Shown here piece after piece: positions 8,168-16,994 of a stretch of 64,000 nucleotides of DNA. Source of the stretch: Labrenzia sp. VG12 (GTDB lineage: Bacteria; Pseudomonadota; Alphaproteobacteria; Rhizobiales; Stappiaceae); the NCBI RefSeq assembly GCF_002237595.1, contig NZ_CP022529.1:1178001-1242000 (forward strand), given 5' to 3'. Below the pieces are notes generated by a model that was given only the letters and a program-made list of their open reading frames with translations, had not been told where the DNA came from and searched no databases. Position numbers and translations under genes: made by a program. The number at the start of each line of letters is the position of its first letter. Position 1 is the stretch's first letter.

Positions 8168-9379
8168 TCAGCTCTCGCCACCCAGGCAACTGCTTAGAGA
8201 CGCTGCCAGACCTTTGAGAAGATTGGGATAAAGGTCCGGTCCGTTTTGCAGCTCGGTGCCAAGCGGGTCCAGCGTTCCAACGCGGGCATCGCTGCCTTCG
8301 ATGACAACATCGACGAGCTTGGCATCGAATTGAGGTTCCTGGAACACGCAGGTTACGCCCAGGTCCTTGATCTGATGCCGGATCTGGTCGACGCGTTCGG
8401 CGCTTGTGAGCGCTTCCGGCGACAGGGTAATGGAACCGCTGGCTTCGACATCGAAATGATGTTCGAAATGGTGGTAGGCATCGTGAAACACGATAAACGC
8501 CTTGCCTGCTGCCGGTTCCAGGTCATGTTCCAGATCGTGCTCAAGCGCTTCGATCTGTTCCGAGAAGGCCTGTGCGTTTTTCTGGTATGTCGCCGCATTG
8601 TCCGGATCGACCTTGGACAGCGTTGCCGCCATTTGTGCGGCGATCGCAATGCCGTTATCCGGGTTCAACCAGATATGGGCGTCGCGTTCCCCTTCATGGT
8701 CATGGTCCGCTTCGGCATGCTTTTCATGATCATGATCATGATCATGATCATGATCGTCGTGACCAAGCTCGGCTTCGGCATGCTTGTCGTCGTCGTGCCC
8801 GTGGTCATCGTGGTCGGCATGTTTTTCATGATCGTGGTCGTCGTGACCATGCTCGGCTTCGGCATGCTTGTCGTCGTCATGCCCATGATCATCGTGGTCG
8901 GCATGTTCTTCATGATCGTCATGACCATGTTCAGCTTCCGCATGGTCGCCATGTCCATGGTCGTGATCATGGGCGTCGAAATTGGCGCCCTCCCGGATGC
9001 CGAGATGGGAAACACCGGGTGCATTGATCAATTCGACAATATCGGCGCTTGCCGCGAGGGAGGAGATCGGCTTTTCAAGCGACGCACTCAAGTCCGGACC
9101 GATCCAGAACACCACGTCGGCGTTTTGCAGCTGGGACGCTTGTGCTGGTTTCAACGCAAAGCCGTGCGGGGAGGCGGCGCCGTCTATCAGAATGACTGGT
9201 TCGCCAACGCCCTTCATCACGGCGGCGGCAATCGAGTGGACCGGCTTGATGGACGTGACAACAGAAGGTGCATCAGCGAGCGCGCTCGCGGACATGGCCA
9301 GAAGGGCACCACCGGCAGCTGACGCCATGAGGCTGGATTTCCTGCGACGGTTCAATGGACGAGAAAACGAGGAAGTCAT
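8168..9379 (-). CDS. znuA: Zinc ABC transporter substrate-binding protein ZnuA
   Basis: ZnuA is the periplasmic zinc-binding protein that delivers Zn2+ to a ZnuBC permease. A twin-Arg-like basic leader (NRRRKSS) and hydrophobic segment end in ALA, consistent with export. Cluster A-1 features are visible: TSIKPVHSIAAAVMKG, the ASPHGF zinc ligand loop and DAHIWLNPDN. Between them is an unusually long His/Asp/Glu loop (residues about 133-225), partly made of a 28-residue duplicated unit. No znuB or znuC is adjacent. The start at 9379 (MTSSFS) is preferred; 9388 is also possible. Tandem Zur-like sites lie just upstream. Confidence 0.9.
   Translation of the reverse strand: MTSSFSRPLNRRRKSSLMASAAGGALLAMSASALADAPSVVTSIKPVHSIAAAVMKGVGEPVILIDGAASPHGFALKPAQASQLQNADVVFWIGPDLSASLEKPISSLAASADIVELINAPGVSHLGIREGANFDAHDHDHGHGDHAEAEHGHDDHEEHADHDDHGHDDDKHAEAEHGHDDHDHEKHADHDDHGHDDDKHAEAELGHDDHDHDHDHDHEKHAEADHDHEGERDAHIWLNPDNGIAIAAQMAATLSKVDPDNAATYQKNAQAFSEQIEALEHDLEHDLEPAAGKAFIVFHDAYHHFEHHFDVEASGSITLSPEALTSAERVDQIRHQIKDLGVTCVFQEPQFDAKLVDVVIEGSDARVGTLDPLGTELQNGPDLYPNLLKGLAASLSSCLGGES
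8725..8925 (-). repeat. Tandem repeats coding the ZnuA His/Asp loop
   Basis: Two levels of repetition are present. One is a run of CATGAT hexamers at 8725-8755, encoding HD pairs. The other is an approximately 84-bp unit repeated once, with matching copies starting near 8757 and 8841, encoding 28 residues each. Both preserve the reading frame, which suggests growth by slippage or unequal exchange. Confidence 0.85.
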
Positions 9380-9398
9380 GCGGATCATCCGTGAGTGT

Positions 9399-9431
9399 GT
9401 AATTTTATAACGCGTAATCCTATAACGTTAC
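9399..9431 (-). promoter_or_regulatory. Candidate tandem Zur operator of znuA
   Basis: GTAATTTTATAACG (9399-9412) and GTAATCCTATAACG (9414-9427) are direct copies 15 bp apart. The second continues to GTTAC, forming the imperfect palindrome GTAA-N3-TATA-N3-TTAC. It lies 20 bp from the znuA start and resembles the GTTATA-type palindromes bound by Zur. Assignment rests on position and sequence only. Confidence 0.45.
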
Positions 9432-9545
9432 AAAATCGCCTGCGCAAGCAAAAGCGTCTTGCGTCGAAAAGGAGCGCACCGCCGCACTTGGATTGAGCAA
9501 ACGCGCCGGGTAATCTGCTGCCATTGCACTCGGAACAGGATTCAA

Positions 9546-10406
9546 ATGTTCGATATCAGGGACACTTCGGCCAATCACTTTCTGCGTCCTCTTCCGCCCA
9601 AGGCCGCCCAGTTGATCGTGACCATCTATGGAGACATCGTTGAGCCGCGCGGTGGTGTACTCTGGATCGGTGATCTGATTACTCTTTGCGCGGATTTCGG
9701 CGTCAACGAATCCCTCGTGCGGACCGCCGTGTCCCGGTTGGTGTCAAAGGGCCAGCTCAAGGGCGAGCGGGAAGGGCGGCGCAGTTTTTATGGCCTGACC
9801 GCTGCTGCCCGAAAGGAATACCACCTTGCGGCTGACCTGTTTTTCGGCCCGGCCGAGGCCGACTGCGACTGGATCCTCACATTGTGCACAAGCGCTGCCG
9901 AACAGTCCGAACTCCTTGGAAGCGGGTTCGTTCAAATCAGCGGCAACATGTTCATGGCCGCAAACCGGCCGGACCGGCCGCGTCTGGGATTGCCGTTTCG
10001 GGCAAGTGTGTTGGCAGACGACACGGAGAGCTTGAGAGAACTCGCCTTTCAGGCGTTTCGTCTGAAGGATCTAGCGCGGGACTATGCGTTGTTTTCAGAG
10101 ACATTTTTGGACATGCAGCGCCTGGTGAGCAAAACCGTCCCACCGAAAACCGCGCTTCAATACCGGCTGGCTCTTGTCCATGCCTATCGCGACATAAAAC
10201 TGCGCGATCCGAGATTGCCGAAGACGGTTCTGCCCGACGACTGGCCGGGCTTCGCCGCGAGAACCTTGTTTGCAGATCTTTACCGGCAACTGTCAGTGCC
10301 GGCCGATACCTTCATCGGGGAACATCTCTTCGACAGAAACGGTCCATTGCCCGTACAGCCTGACGCCGTCAGAAGGCGACTGGAAACCCTTTCCGCAACG
10401 TCCTGA
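9546..10406 (+). CDS. paaX: Phenylacetate degradation repressor PaaX
   Basis: PaaX represses the phenylacetate genes and is released by phenylacetyl-CoA. The 286-residue protein has the N-terminal winged helix (LIVTIYGDIVEPRGG, then NESLVRTAVSRLVSKGQL) and the PaaX-type C-terminal domain (FVQISGNMF, LRLALVHAYRD-like segment). The length is near the usual 300. The start at 9546 gives the standard PaaX N-terminus; a longer frame begins at 9459. It stands alone, 128 bp upstream of paaA, in the same direction. Confidence 0.92.
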   Translation: MFDIRDTSANHFLRPLPPKAAQLIVTIYGDIVEPRGGVLWIGDLITLCADFGVNESLVRTAVSRLVSKGQLKGEREGRRSFYGLTAAARKEYHLAADLFFGPAEADCDWILTLCTSAAEQSELLGSGFVQISGNMFMAANRPDRPRLGLPFRASVLADDTESLRELAFQAFRLKDLARDYALFSETFLDMQRLVSKTVPPKTALQYRLALVHAYRDIKLRDPRLPKTVLPDDWPGFAARTLFADLYRQLSVPADTFIGEHLFDRNGPLPVQPDAVRRRLETLSATS

Positions 10407-10534
10407 TCAGGTCAGATTTACCGATGTTGGTGGCGTTGGACTCAAAACATCACACAAAAAATCAAAAAGAAACTTTTTCTGTGACGTATTGTGCGCTACT
10501 CTCCTCGAAGGTTCACATGGCATGAGGAGGGGTC
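10407..10534 (+). promoter_or_regulatory. Promoter region of the paaA operon
   Basis: The gap between paaX and paaA contains an AT-rich stretch with the inverted repeat AAAAAG-AAA-CTTTTT (about 10465-10478) and GTGACGTATTGTGCGC after it. The PaaX target is expected here. Which of these is the operator cannot be settled by eye. Confidence 0.4.
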
Positions 10535-11527
10535 ATGTACGCACAGATGGTGAAAACCGACGCGGACAAGGTCCGTGACATTTCGGAGATGTCCGCGGAA
10601 GAGCGGGCTTTTCAGGAGCGTATTGATCGCGGCGAGAAGATTGAGCCAACCGACTGGATGCCGGAAGGCTATCGCAAGACGCTCATTCGCCAGATCGGTC
10701 AGCACGCCCATTCGGAAATCGTCGGACAGCTGCCGGAGGGCAACTGGATCACGCGTGCGCCAACCCTTGAGCGCAAGGCCATTTTGCTGGCCAAGGTCCA
10801 GGACGAGGCCGGACATGGCCTATATCTCTATTGCGCGGCGGAGACGCTGGGGGTTAGCCGGGACGAGCTGATCGAGCTTCTTCATGCCGGCAAGATGAAA
10901 TACTCCTCCATCTTCAACTACCCGACCCTGACCTGGGCCGATATCGGTGCTGTCGGTTGGCTGGTGGATGGTGCGGCGATCATGAACCAGGTGCCGCTGC
11001 AGCGCACGTCATTCGGGCCTTACTCCAGGGCGATGATCCGGATCTGCAAGGAAGAGAGCTTCCACCAGCGCCAGGGCTACGACATCATGATGAAGATGGC
11101 GAAAGGTTCTGAGGCGCAGCGCCGCATGGCCCAGGATGCGCTCAACCGGTTCTGGTACCCGTCGCTGATGATGTTCGGACCGTCCGACAAGGATTCGGTT
11201 CATTCCGCCCAGTCGATGGCGTGGAAGATCAAGATCAATACCAATGACGAACTGCGCCAGAAATTCGTCGACCAGACCGTGCCGCAGGCCGAATATCTGG
11301 GTCTCAGTATTCCGGACGACCAGCTGACGTGGAATGAAGAGAAGGGCGGCTACGACTTCTCCGAACCGGACTGGTCGGAGTTCTTTGAAGTTCTGAAGGG
11401 CAACGGGCCCTGCAACCGCGAACGCATGAACGCGCGGGTCAAGGCCTGGGAGGATGGTGCCTGGGTGCGAGACGGTCTGATGGCCCATGCCGACAAACGA
11501 GCCGCGGCGCAACAGGCTGCGGAGTGA
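10535..11527 (+). CDS. paaA: Ring 1,2-phenylacetyl-CoA epoxidase, catalytic subunit
   Basis: PaaA is the di-iron subunit of the PaaABCE epoxidase, which converts phenylacetyl-CoA to its ring 1,2-epoxide with O2 and NADPH. The 330-residue length is typical. Carboxylate and His ligands appear in VQDEAGHGLY (near residue 92) and KEESFHQRQGYD (near 173). The gene starts after a GAGGAGGGG ribosome-binding site and opens the operon paaA-DUF3291-paaBCDE-paaZ. Confidence 0.97.
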   Translation: MYAQMVKTDADKVRDISEMSAEERAFQERIDRGEKIEPTDWMPEGYRKTLIRQIGQHAHSEIVGQLPEGNWITRAPTLERKAILLAKVQDEAGHGLYLYCAAETLGVSRDELIELLHAGKMKYSSIFNYPTLTWADIGAVGWLVDGAAIMNQVPLQRTSFGPYSRAMIRICKEESFHQRQGYDIMMKMAKGSEAQRRMAQDALNRFWYPSLMMFGPSDKDSVHSAQSMAWKIKINTNDELRQKFVDQTVPQAEYLGLSIPDDQLTWNEEKGGYDFSEPDWSEFFEVLKGNGPCNRERMNARVKAWEDGAWVRDGLMAHADKRAAAQQAAE

Positions 11528-11533
11528 CGGTCA

Positions 11534-12016
11534 ATGTCAGGGTTTCATATCGCTGAGTTGAATGTCGCGCGCCTGCGTTACGACATAAACGACCCGCGGA
11601 TCGCCGATTTCGTCAACAATCTCGACAGGGTCAACGCCGCTGCCGAGCGCAGCGAAGGGTTTGTCTGGCGCCTGAAGGATGAAGGCGGCACCTCCGTTGA
11701 GATGACGCGGGAGGCCGATCCGATGGTGATCCCGAACCTCTCTGTCTGGACCGATGTGACTTCACTTGAAAACTTTGTCTTCAAGACGGTTCACAAGCGG
11801 ATCTACGACCGGCGTGCCGAATGGTTCGAGGTCATGGACCGGATGCATTTTGTCATGTGGCCGGTTCCGGTTGGTCATCAGCCAAGCCTGGAGGAAGCCC
11901 GGGACCGTCTGGATCATTACAACAAGAATGGCTCATCGGACCAGGCGTTTGGCTGGGAACACGTTCCGAACGCCAATCTCTGGCGCACGGCACGCTGTGC
12001 CGGCTCAGCCGCCTGA
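11534..12016 (+). CDS. DUF3291 protein inside the paa operon
   Basis: This is a 160-residue protein that I recognise as DUF3291. It starts FHIAELNVARLRYDI and continues with FVNNLDRVNAAAERSEGFVWRL and SVWTDVTSLENFVFKTVH, ending with RMHFVMWPVP and a C-terminal EEARDRLDHY segment. The family is related to dimeric alpha/beta-barrel proteins such as heme-degrading monooxygenases or ABM-type enzymes. It lies 6 bp after paaA and 16 bp before paaB, so it is cotranscribed between two subunits of one enzyme. A role in epoxidase protection or in handling a reactive intermediate is inference. Confidence 0.8.
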   Translation: MSGFHIAELNVARLRYDINDPRIADFVNNLDRVNAAAERSEGFVWRLKDEGGTSVEMTREADPMVIPNLSVWTDVTSLENFVFKTVHKRIYDRRAEWFEVMDRMHFVMWPVPVGHQPSLEEARDRLDHYNKNGSSDQAFGWEHVPNANLWRTARCAGSAA

Positions 12017-12032
12017 ATTTCGGAGGATACAC

Positions 12033-12317
12033 ATGAAAAAGGAATGGCCGCTCTGGGAGGTCTTCATCCGCGGGCAGCATGGCTTGAACCACCGCCATGT
12101 CGGTTCGCTTCATGCGCCGGACGCGGAAATGGCGATCAAGAACGCGCGCGACGTCTATACGCGCCGCAAGGAAGGCGTTTCGATCTGGGTGGTGCCGTCT
12201 GCACAGATCTCGGCGTCGGACCCCGGAGCCAAGGACAGCCTGTTTGAACCCTCCATGGACAAGATCTACCGGCACCCGAGCTTTTATGACATTCCGGACG
12301 ATGTCGGGAAAATGTGA
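12033..12317 (+). CDS. paaB: Phenylacetyl-CoA epoxidase subunit PaaB
   Basis: PaaB is the small bridging subunit of the epoxidase complex. The 94-residue protein begins MKKEWPLWEVFIRGQHGLNH and contains HVGSLHAPDAEMAIKNARDVYTRR and the SIWVVPS strand, all family hallmarks; the length is standard. A CGGAGG site precedes the ATG. The stop codon overlaps the paaC start. Confidence 0.97.
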   Translation: MKKEWPLWEVFIRGQHGLNHRHVGSLHAPDAEMAIKNARDVYTRRKEGVSIWVVPSAQISASDPGAKDSLFEPSMDKIYRHPSFYDIPDDVGKM

Positions 12318-13093
12318 TGACTGACAAGAACGATCATATCGCGAACGATGTTCTGTTCGAATGGCTGCTGCGACGCGGTGACACCGCGCTGGTCCTGGGT
12401 CACCGCGTGTCAGAATGGTGCGGGCACTCGCCGGTTCTGGAAGAAGATATCGCGCTGGCCAATATCGCGCTCGATCTGATCGGGCAGGCGCGTATGTGGC
12501 TCGGTCTGGCCGGTGAGGTTGAAGGCAAGGGGCGGGGCGAGAACGAACTGGCCTATCTGCGGGATGCCTGGGACTTCCGCAATCTCCTTCTGGCCGAGCA
12601 ACCGAATGGCGATTTTGGCAAGACGATGATGCGCCAGTTCTTTATCGACGTGTTCCAGATGCAGATGCTGAAGGCGCTGCAAGGCTCAACCGATCCCCGG
12701 ATTGCAGCGATTGCCGCAAAGGCCGGCAAAGAGGTCGCCTATCATCTCGACCGCTCGGCAGATCTTGTCATTCGTCTGGGCGACGGCACACCGGAAAGCC
12801 ATCAGCGGATGCAGACGGCCCTGGACGAATTGTGGTCCTATACGGGCGAGATGTTTGCCTCAGATGCGGTCGATAGGGCCATGGCCGAAGCCGGTCTGGC
12901 ACCTGATCCGGCGTCGCTGCAGGCTGAGTGGCAGGCAACTGTTCAGGAAGTGCTGACGGATGCAACGCTGATCTTGCCCGAAAGCACATTCGCGCACAAA
13001 GGCGGTCTGGAAGGTCGGCATACCGAGCATCTGGGTCACATTCTGGCGGAGATGCAGTTCCTGCAGCGCGCCTATCCGGGAGCGACCTGGTAA
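12317..13093 (+). CDS. paaC: Phenylacetyl-CoA epoxidase structural subunit PaaC
   Basis: PaaC is the ferritin-like partner that forms the catalytic core with PaaA but lacks a functional di-iron site. The 258-residue protein shows GHRVSEWCGHSPVLEEDIALAN, LRDAWDFRNLLLAEQPNGDF and the C-terminal GGLEGRHTEHLGHILAEMQF. The start at 12317 overlaps the paaB stop (ATGA). A GTG at 12314 is the alternative. Confidence 0.96.
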   Translation: MTDKNDHIANDVLFEWLLRRGDTALVLGHRVSEWCGHSPVLEEDIALANIALDLIGQARMWLGLAGEVEGKGRGENELAYLRDAWDFRNLLLAEQPNGDFGKTMMRQFFIDVFQMQMLKALQGSTDPRIAAIAAKAGKEVAYHLDRSADLVIRLGDGTPESHQRMQTALDELWSYTGEMFASDAVDRAMAEAGLAPDPASLQAEWQATVQEVLTDATLILPESTFAHKGGLEGRHTEHLGHILAEMQFLQRAYPGATW

Positions 13094-13096
13094 GTC

Positions 13097-13609
13097 ATGC
13101 TCGTGACCACCAACACCGTCTGGCAATGGCTGGGGGAAATTCCTGACCCGGAAATCCCTGTCCTGTCGCTGACCGACCTCGGCGTCATCCGGGACGTTCA
13201 TTGGCAAGAGGAAACGCTTGTTGTCACGGTGACGCCGACCTATTCGGGTTGCCCGGCAACGGCGGTGATCAATCTCGACATCGAGACCAAGCTCAGGTCC
13301 CACGGGATCACCAACCTGCGACTTGAACAGCAGCTGAGCCCGCCCTGGACGACGGATTGGCTGACCGACCGCGGGCGCGAGAAGCTGCGTGCCTATGGCA
13401 TTGCGCCGCCGGTTCGGGAAACCGGTGCGCCGAGTGCCTCGAAGGGCAGGATTGCCCGGCTGACGGGACAGTCCGACGTGGTGGTCGCCTGTCCGCGATG
13501 CGGGTCGCAGGACACCGAAAAGGTCAGTCAGTTCGGCTCGACACCCTGCAAGGCAGCCTATCGGTGTCGCGCCTGCCTTGAACCATTCGACTATTTCAAA
13601 TGCCACTAG
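13097..13609 (+). CDS. paaD: PaaD, Fe-S maturation factor for the epoxidase
   Basis: PaaD is required for epoxidase activity and is thought to act in iron-sulfur assembly. It has an N-terminal MIP18/DUF59 domain (IPDPEIPVLSLTDLGVIRDV, PTYSGCPAT) and a C-terminal zinc-ribbon-like CPRCGSQDTE ... CRACLEPFDYFKCH, as in the 165-170 residue family. It sits 3 bp after paaC. Confidence 0.95.
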   Translation: MLVTTNTVWQWLGEIPDPEIPVLSLTDLGVIRDVHWQEETLVVTVTPTYSGCPATAVINLDIETKLRSHGITNLRLEQQLSPPWTTDWLTDRGREKLRAYGIAPPVRETGAPSASKGRIARLTGQSDVVVACPRCGSQDTEKVSQFGSTPCKAAYRCRACLEPFDYFKCH

Positions 13610-13668
13610 GCTGTTGTGATTGGCTTCTGATCGGCAGCGCCGCCTGAAACACACTTGGGAGGATTTGC

Positions 13669-14742
13669 ATGTCTCGGTTTCATGCCCTGACAGTGACCGA
13701 AGTAACCCCGGATACACGGGACTCGGTCGTCGTGACCCTGCAGCCGACACCCGGCGAAGAGGAGCTTTTCCGCTTTTCGCAGGGTCAGTATCTGACCTTT
13801 CGCCGCGATTTTGACGGACATGAGGTCCGCCGCTGTTATTCCATATGCGCCGGAACCGAAGAGGGGGCTCTGAAAGTCGGGATCAAGCGTGTCGACGGTG
13901 GCGCCTTCTCCTGCTGGGCCAACGAGAATCTCGTTGTCGGCGAAAGTGTCGAAGCGATGCCGCCGCTTGGCAGTTTCAATGCACCGATCGAGCCCGAGCG
14001 GGCGCGGTTTTATGTCGGATTTGCCGGCGGATCCGGCATCACCCCGATCCTGTCCATCTTGAAGACCGTCTTGGCACGGGAGCCGCAGTCGCAGTTCACG
14101 CTTGTCTATGCCAACCGGCAAGTGTCCTCGATCATGTTCCGGGAGGAACTGGAGGATCTGAAGAACCGCTATCTCGGCCGGCTGCACGTGATCCATATTC
14201 TGAAATCCGATGCACAGGACACAGAACTCTTCTCCGGCCGGATCGACGAAGAAAAACTTGCCGAACTGTTTGAAACCCTGATCGACCCGAAAGACATCGA
14301 TCTCGCGTTTTTGTGCGGTCCGCATGGCATGATGGAAACGGTTCGCGAAAGCCTCGAAGCCGGGGGCGTGGACACGGACAGGATCAAGCAGGAGCTGTTC
14401 AAGTCCGATCAGCCCGGCCGGTTGCCACCAAAGCTTCGTCCGGAAGTCGTGGACGGCAAGGCCAAGGATGCGGACCTGAAACTGACCATCGACGGCACCA
14501 CGCGTGACATCCACATGGAGCCGGGAGAAACCATTCTGGAAGCCGCCCATCGCAACAACATCGATGCGCCTTACTCCTGCTGTGCCGGGGTCTGCTCCAC
14601 ATGCCGGGGCAAGGTCCTGGAGGGCGAGGTGGAAATGGCGGCCAACCATGCCCTTGAAGACGACGAGATCCGTGACGGCTACGTGCTGACCTGTCAGTCG
14701 CGGCCGCTCACAAAACGTCTCGTCGTTACCTACGACGCCTGA
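13669..14742 (+). CDS. paaE: Phenylacetyl-CoA epoxidase reductase PaaE
   Basis: PaaE passes electrons from NADPH through FAD and a [2Fe-2S] centre to PaaA. The 357-residue protein has a ferredoxin-reductase fold (GQYLTFRRDFDG, RRCYSICAG, FAGGSGITPILSIL, FLCGPHGMMETV). The C-terminal plant-type ferredoxin domain has Cys ligands in CCAGVCSTCRGK plus a later Cys near LTCQSRP. A GGGAGG site precedes the start, 59 bp after paaD. Confidence 0.97.
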   Translation: MSRFHALTVTEVTPDTRDSVVVTLQPTPGEEELFRFSQGQYLTFRRDFDGHEVRRCYSICAGTEEGALKVGIKRVDGGAFSCWANENLVVGESVEAMPPLGSFNAPIEPERARFYVGFAGGSGITPILSILKTVLAREPQSQFTLVYANRQVSSIMFREELEDLKNRYLGRLHVIHILKSDAQDTELFSGRIDEEKLAELFETLIDPKDIDLAFLCGPHGMMETVRESLEAGGVDTDRIKQELFKSDQPGRLPPKLRPEVVDGKAKDADLKLTIDGTTRDIHMEPGETILEAAHRNNIDAPYSCCAGVCSTCRGKVLEGEVEMAANHALEDDEIRDGYVLTCQSRPLTKRLVVTYDA

Positions 14743-14777
14743 TCGCTTCCGTATCCTGTTGAATTTAAGGCTGTTTC

Positions 14778-16820
14778 ATGACCGCTCATCCGCAAAAAGT
14801 CCGCGTATTGGAAAGTTATCTGGCCGGCGCCTGGCGGCCGGGGAAGGCGGACGGCAAACCCTTGCTCGACGCAGCCACGGGAGCGCCTGTGGCAACGATC
14901 GATGCGTCCGGTCTCGATCTTGCCGAAGCTCTGACCTGGGGTCGTGACAAAGGTGGCAAGGAGCTGCGCAAGATGACCTATCACGAGCGCGCCCTGATGC
15001 TGAAAACGCTTGCCCAGGCGCTTATGGACAAGAAGGAGCTTTTCTACCAGGAAAGCTTTGCCACGGGGGCAACACGCAAGGATGGCTGGATCGACATTGA
15101 AGGCGGCATTGGGACCATGTTCGCCTATTCGTCCAAGGCCCGCCGCGAGATGCCGAACACCAAGGTGTTTGTCGAAGGAGCCGTGGAACTTCTGTCGCGC
15201 GACAATTCCTTCTCGGGCCAGCACGTGCTGACCCCCTTGCGCGGCATTGCCATTCACATCAATGCCTTCAACTTTCCCTGCTGGGGCATGCTGGAAAAGA
15301 TCGCGCCCGCCTTGATCGCGGGCGTCCCGTGCCTGGTCAAGCCGGCAAGCCAGACGGCCTACCTGACAGAACTGATGGTACGTGAAATCCTGGCAACCGG
15401 CATCCTGCCGGAAGGAGCGCTTCAGCTTCTTTGCGGCTCGGCAGGCGATCTGGTCGACCATGTGACCGGACAGGATGTGGTCACGTTCACGGGTTCTGCG
15501 GCCACCGGGCAGATGCTGCGCCAGAACCGGGCGATCGTGCAGAACTCCACGCGTTTTTCGATGGAAGCAGACAGTCTTAACGCGGCCGTGCTCGGTCCGG
15601 ATGTGACGCCGGAGGATCCGGAATTTGACCTGTTCGTCAAGGAAGTCGCCCGCGAAGTGACCGTCAAGGCAGGTCAGAAATGCACCGCCATTCGGCGTGT
15701 CATCGTGCCGAGGAAATCGATCGAAGCCGTCTCGGAGGCGCTTCAGAAACGGTTCGACCGTCTGGTTATCGGTGATCCACGGGACGACACTGTTACCATG
15801 GGTCCGCTGGCTTCGCGTGATCAGGTCACGGAAGTGGAGGACCGTATCGCCGATCTCAAAGCTGAGGCTGAGCTTCTGTCACGCAATCCGGCAGGGGTGT
15901 CCAGTGACGGCGCGTTCGCCGGCCCGGTTCTCCTTCATTGTGCCGACCCGCTCAAGGCTGAGGCCGTACACTCCGTCGAGGCCTTCGGGCCCGTGGCAAC
16001 CCTGATGCCCTATGACACGGTCGACGAGGCTGTTGAACTCACCCACAAGGGCAAGGGCTCGCTGGTCGCCTCGGTGTTCACCAATGATCCCGGCGTTGCG
16101 GAAGAGGCGGTGCTCGGCATGGCACCGTTCCATGGCCGTGTCATGATCGGCAACCGCATGAGCGCAAGGTCCTCGACCGGACATGGCTCGCCGCTGCCGA
16201 TGCTGGTTCACGGCGGCCCGGGGCGCGCCGGTGGTGGTGAAGAGCTTGGCGGTATCCGCTCCGTGAAACATTACATGCAGCGCACCGCCGTGCAGGGCGC
16301 ACCGCACCTTCTCGGAGCTGTCACGGGACGGTGGATTTCCGGGTCACCTGGCCGGCAAGACACGCGCCATCCCTTCCGCAAGTCACTGGCCGAATTGAAG
16401 ATTGGCGATCAGCTTGTCACCGGGTCACGCACGGTCTCGCTGGACGATATCGAGCATTTTGCCGAGTTCACCGGAGATACGTTCTACGCCCATATGAACC
16501 AGGAGGCTGCGGAGCGGAACCCGTTCTTCGAGGGGCGTGTGGCCCATGGTTATCTGATCGTGTCCTTTGCCGCAGGCCTGTTTGTCGACCCGGACGAAGG
16601 CCCGGTTCTGGCAAATTACGGTGTCGACAATCTGCGTTTCATGACCCCGGTCAATGCCGGAGATACCCTCAAGGTACAACTGACCGCCAAGGAAATCTCC
16701 CCCAGGATCACCGCCGACTATGGCGAAGTTCGCTGGGATTGCCTGGTTTCCAACCAGAAGGATGAGCCTGTGGCGCAGTATGATGTCCTGACGCTGGTCG
16801 CAAAAGACTGGCCCGCCTGA
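14778..16820 (+). CDS. paaZ: Bifunctional oxepin-CoA hydrolase/semialdehyde dehydrogenase PaaZ
   Basis: PaaZ opens the oxepin-CoA ring (MaoC-type hydratase domain) and oxidises the resulting semialdehyde (aldehyde dehydrogenase domain). The 680-residue fusion shows GIAIHINAFNFPCWGMLEKI, TFTGSAATGQ and VKAGQKCTAIRRV with the catalytic Cys near residue 301. From about residue 540 the MaoC domain has DTFYAHMN and RVAHGYLIVS. It is the last gene of the rightward paa operon. Confidence 0.97.
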   Translation: MTAHPQKVRVLESYLAGAWRPGKADGKPLLDAATGAPVATIDASGLDLAEALTWGRDKGGKELRKMTYHERALMLKTLAQALMDKKELFYQESFATGATRKDGWIDIEGGIGTMFAYSSKARREMPNTKVFVEGAVELLSRDNSFSGQHVLTPLRGIAIHINAFNFPCWGMLEKIAPALIAGVPCLVKPASQTAYLTELMVREILATGILPEGALQLLCGSAGDLVDHVTGQDVVTFTGSAATGQMLRQNRAIVQNSTRFSMEADSLNAAVLGPDVTPEDPEFDLFVKEVAREVTVKAGQKCTAIRRVIVPRKSIEAVSEALQKRFDRLVIGDPRDDTVTMGPLASRDQVTEVEDRIADLKAEAELLSRNPAGVSSDGAFAGPVLLHCADPLKAEAVHSVEAFGPVATLMPYDTVDEAVELTHKGKGSLVASVFTNDPGVAEEAVLGMAPFHGRVMIGNRMSARSSTGHGSPLPMLVHGGPGRAGGGEELGGIRSVKHYMQRTAVQGAPHLLGAVTGRWISGSPGRQDTRHPFRKSLAELKIGDQLVTGSRTVSLDDIEHFAEFTGDTFYAHMNQEAAERNPFFEGRVAHGYLIVSFAAGLFVDPDEGPVLANYGVDNLRFMTPVNAGDTLKVQLTAKEISPRITADYGEVRWDCLVSNQKDEPVAQYDVLTLVAKDWPA

Positions 16821-16932
16821 TCGGGACGCTATCGCTACCGAAGAACTGACTATACCGGTCCCAGGCACGCCACGCCGGGGGCCGGATATTGTTTCAAACG
16901 CAAAGTCAGTCTCGGGTCCTTAGGCAGAAAGC

Positions 16933-16970
16933 CCCTGCCGGTTGCCATGTTTTTCAGGAAACCGGCAGGG
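16933..16970. terminator. Hairpin between convergent paaZ and paaK
   Basis: CCCTGCCGGTT (16933-16943) pairs perfectly with AACCGGCAGGG (16960-16970). It lies between two convergent operon ends and probably limits read-through. There is no clean T run on either side, so it may not be an efficient intrinsic terminator. Confidence 0.5.
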
Positions 16971-16994
16971 AGCGCTGAAGGGTAAGGGCCTTGA

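Noticed and set aside
8725..9027. Plus-strand Met/Ile/Val-rich and His/Arg-rich frames opposite znuA
   Set aside because: They are artefacts of the CATGAT and GTCGTC repeats encoding the ZnuA His/Asp loop.
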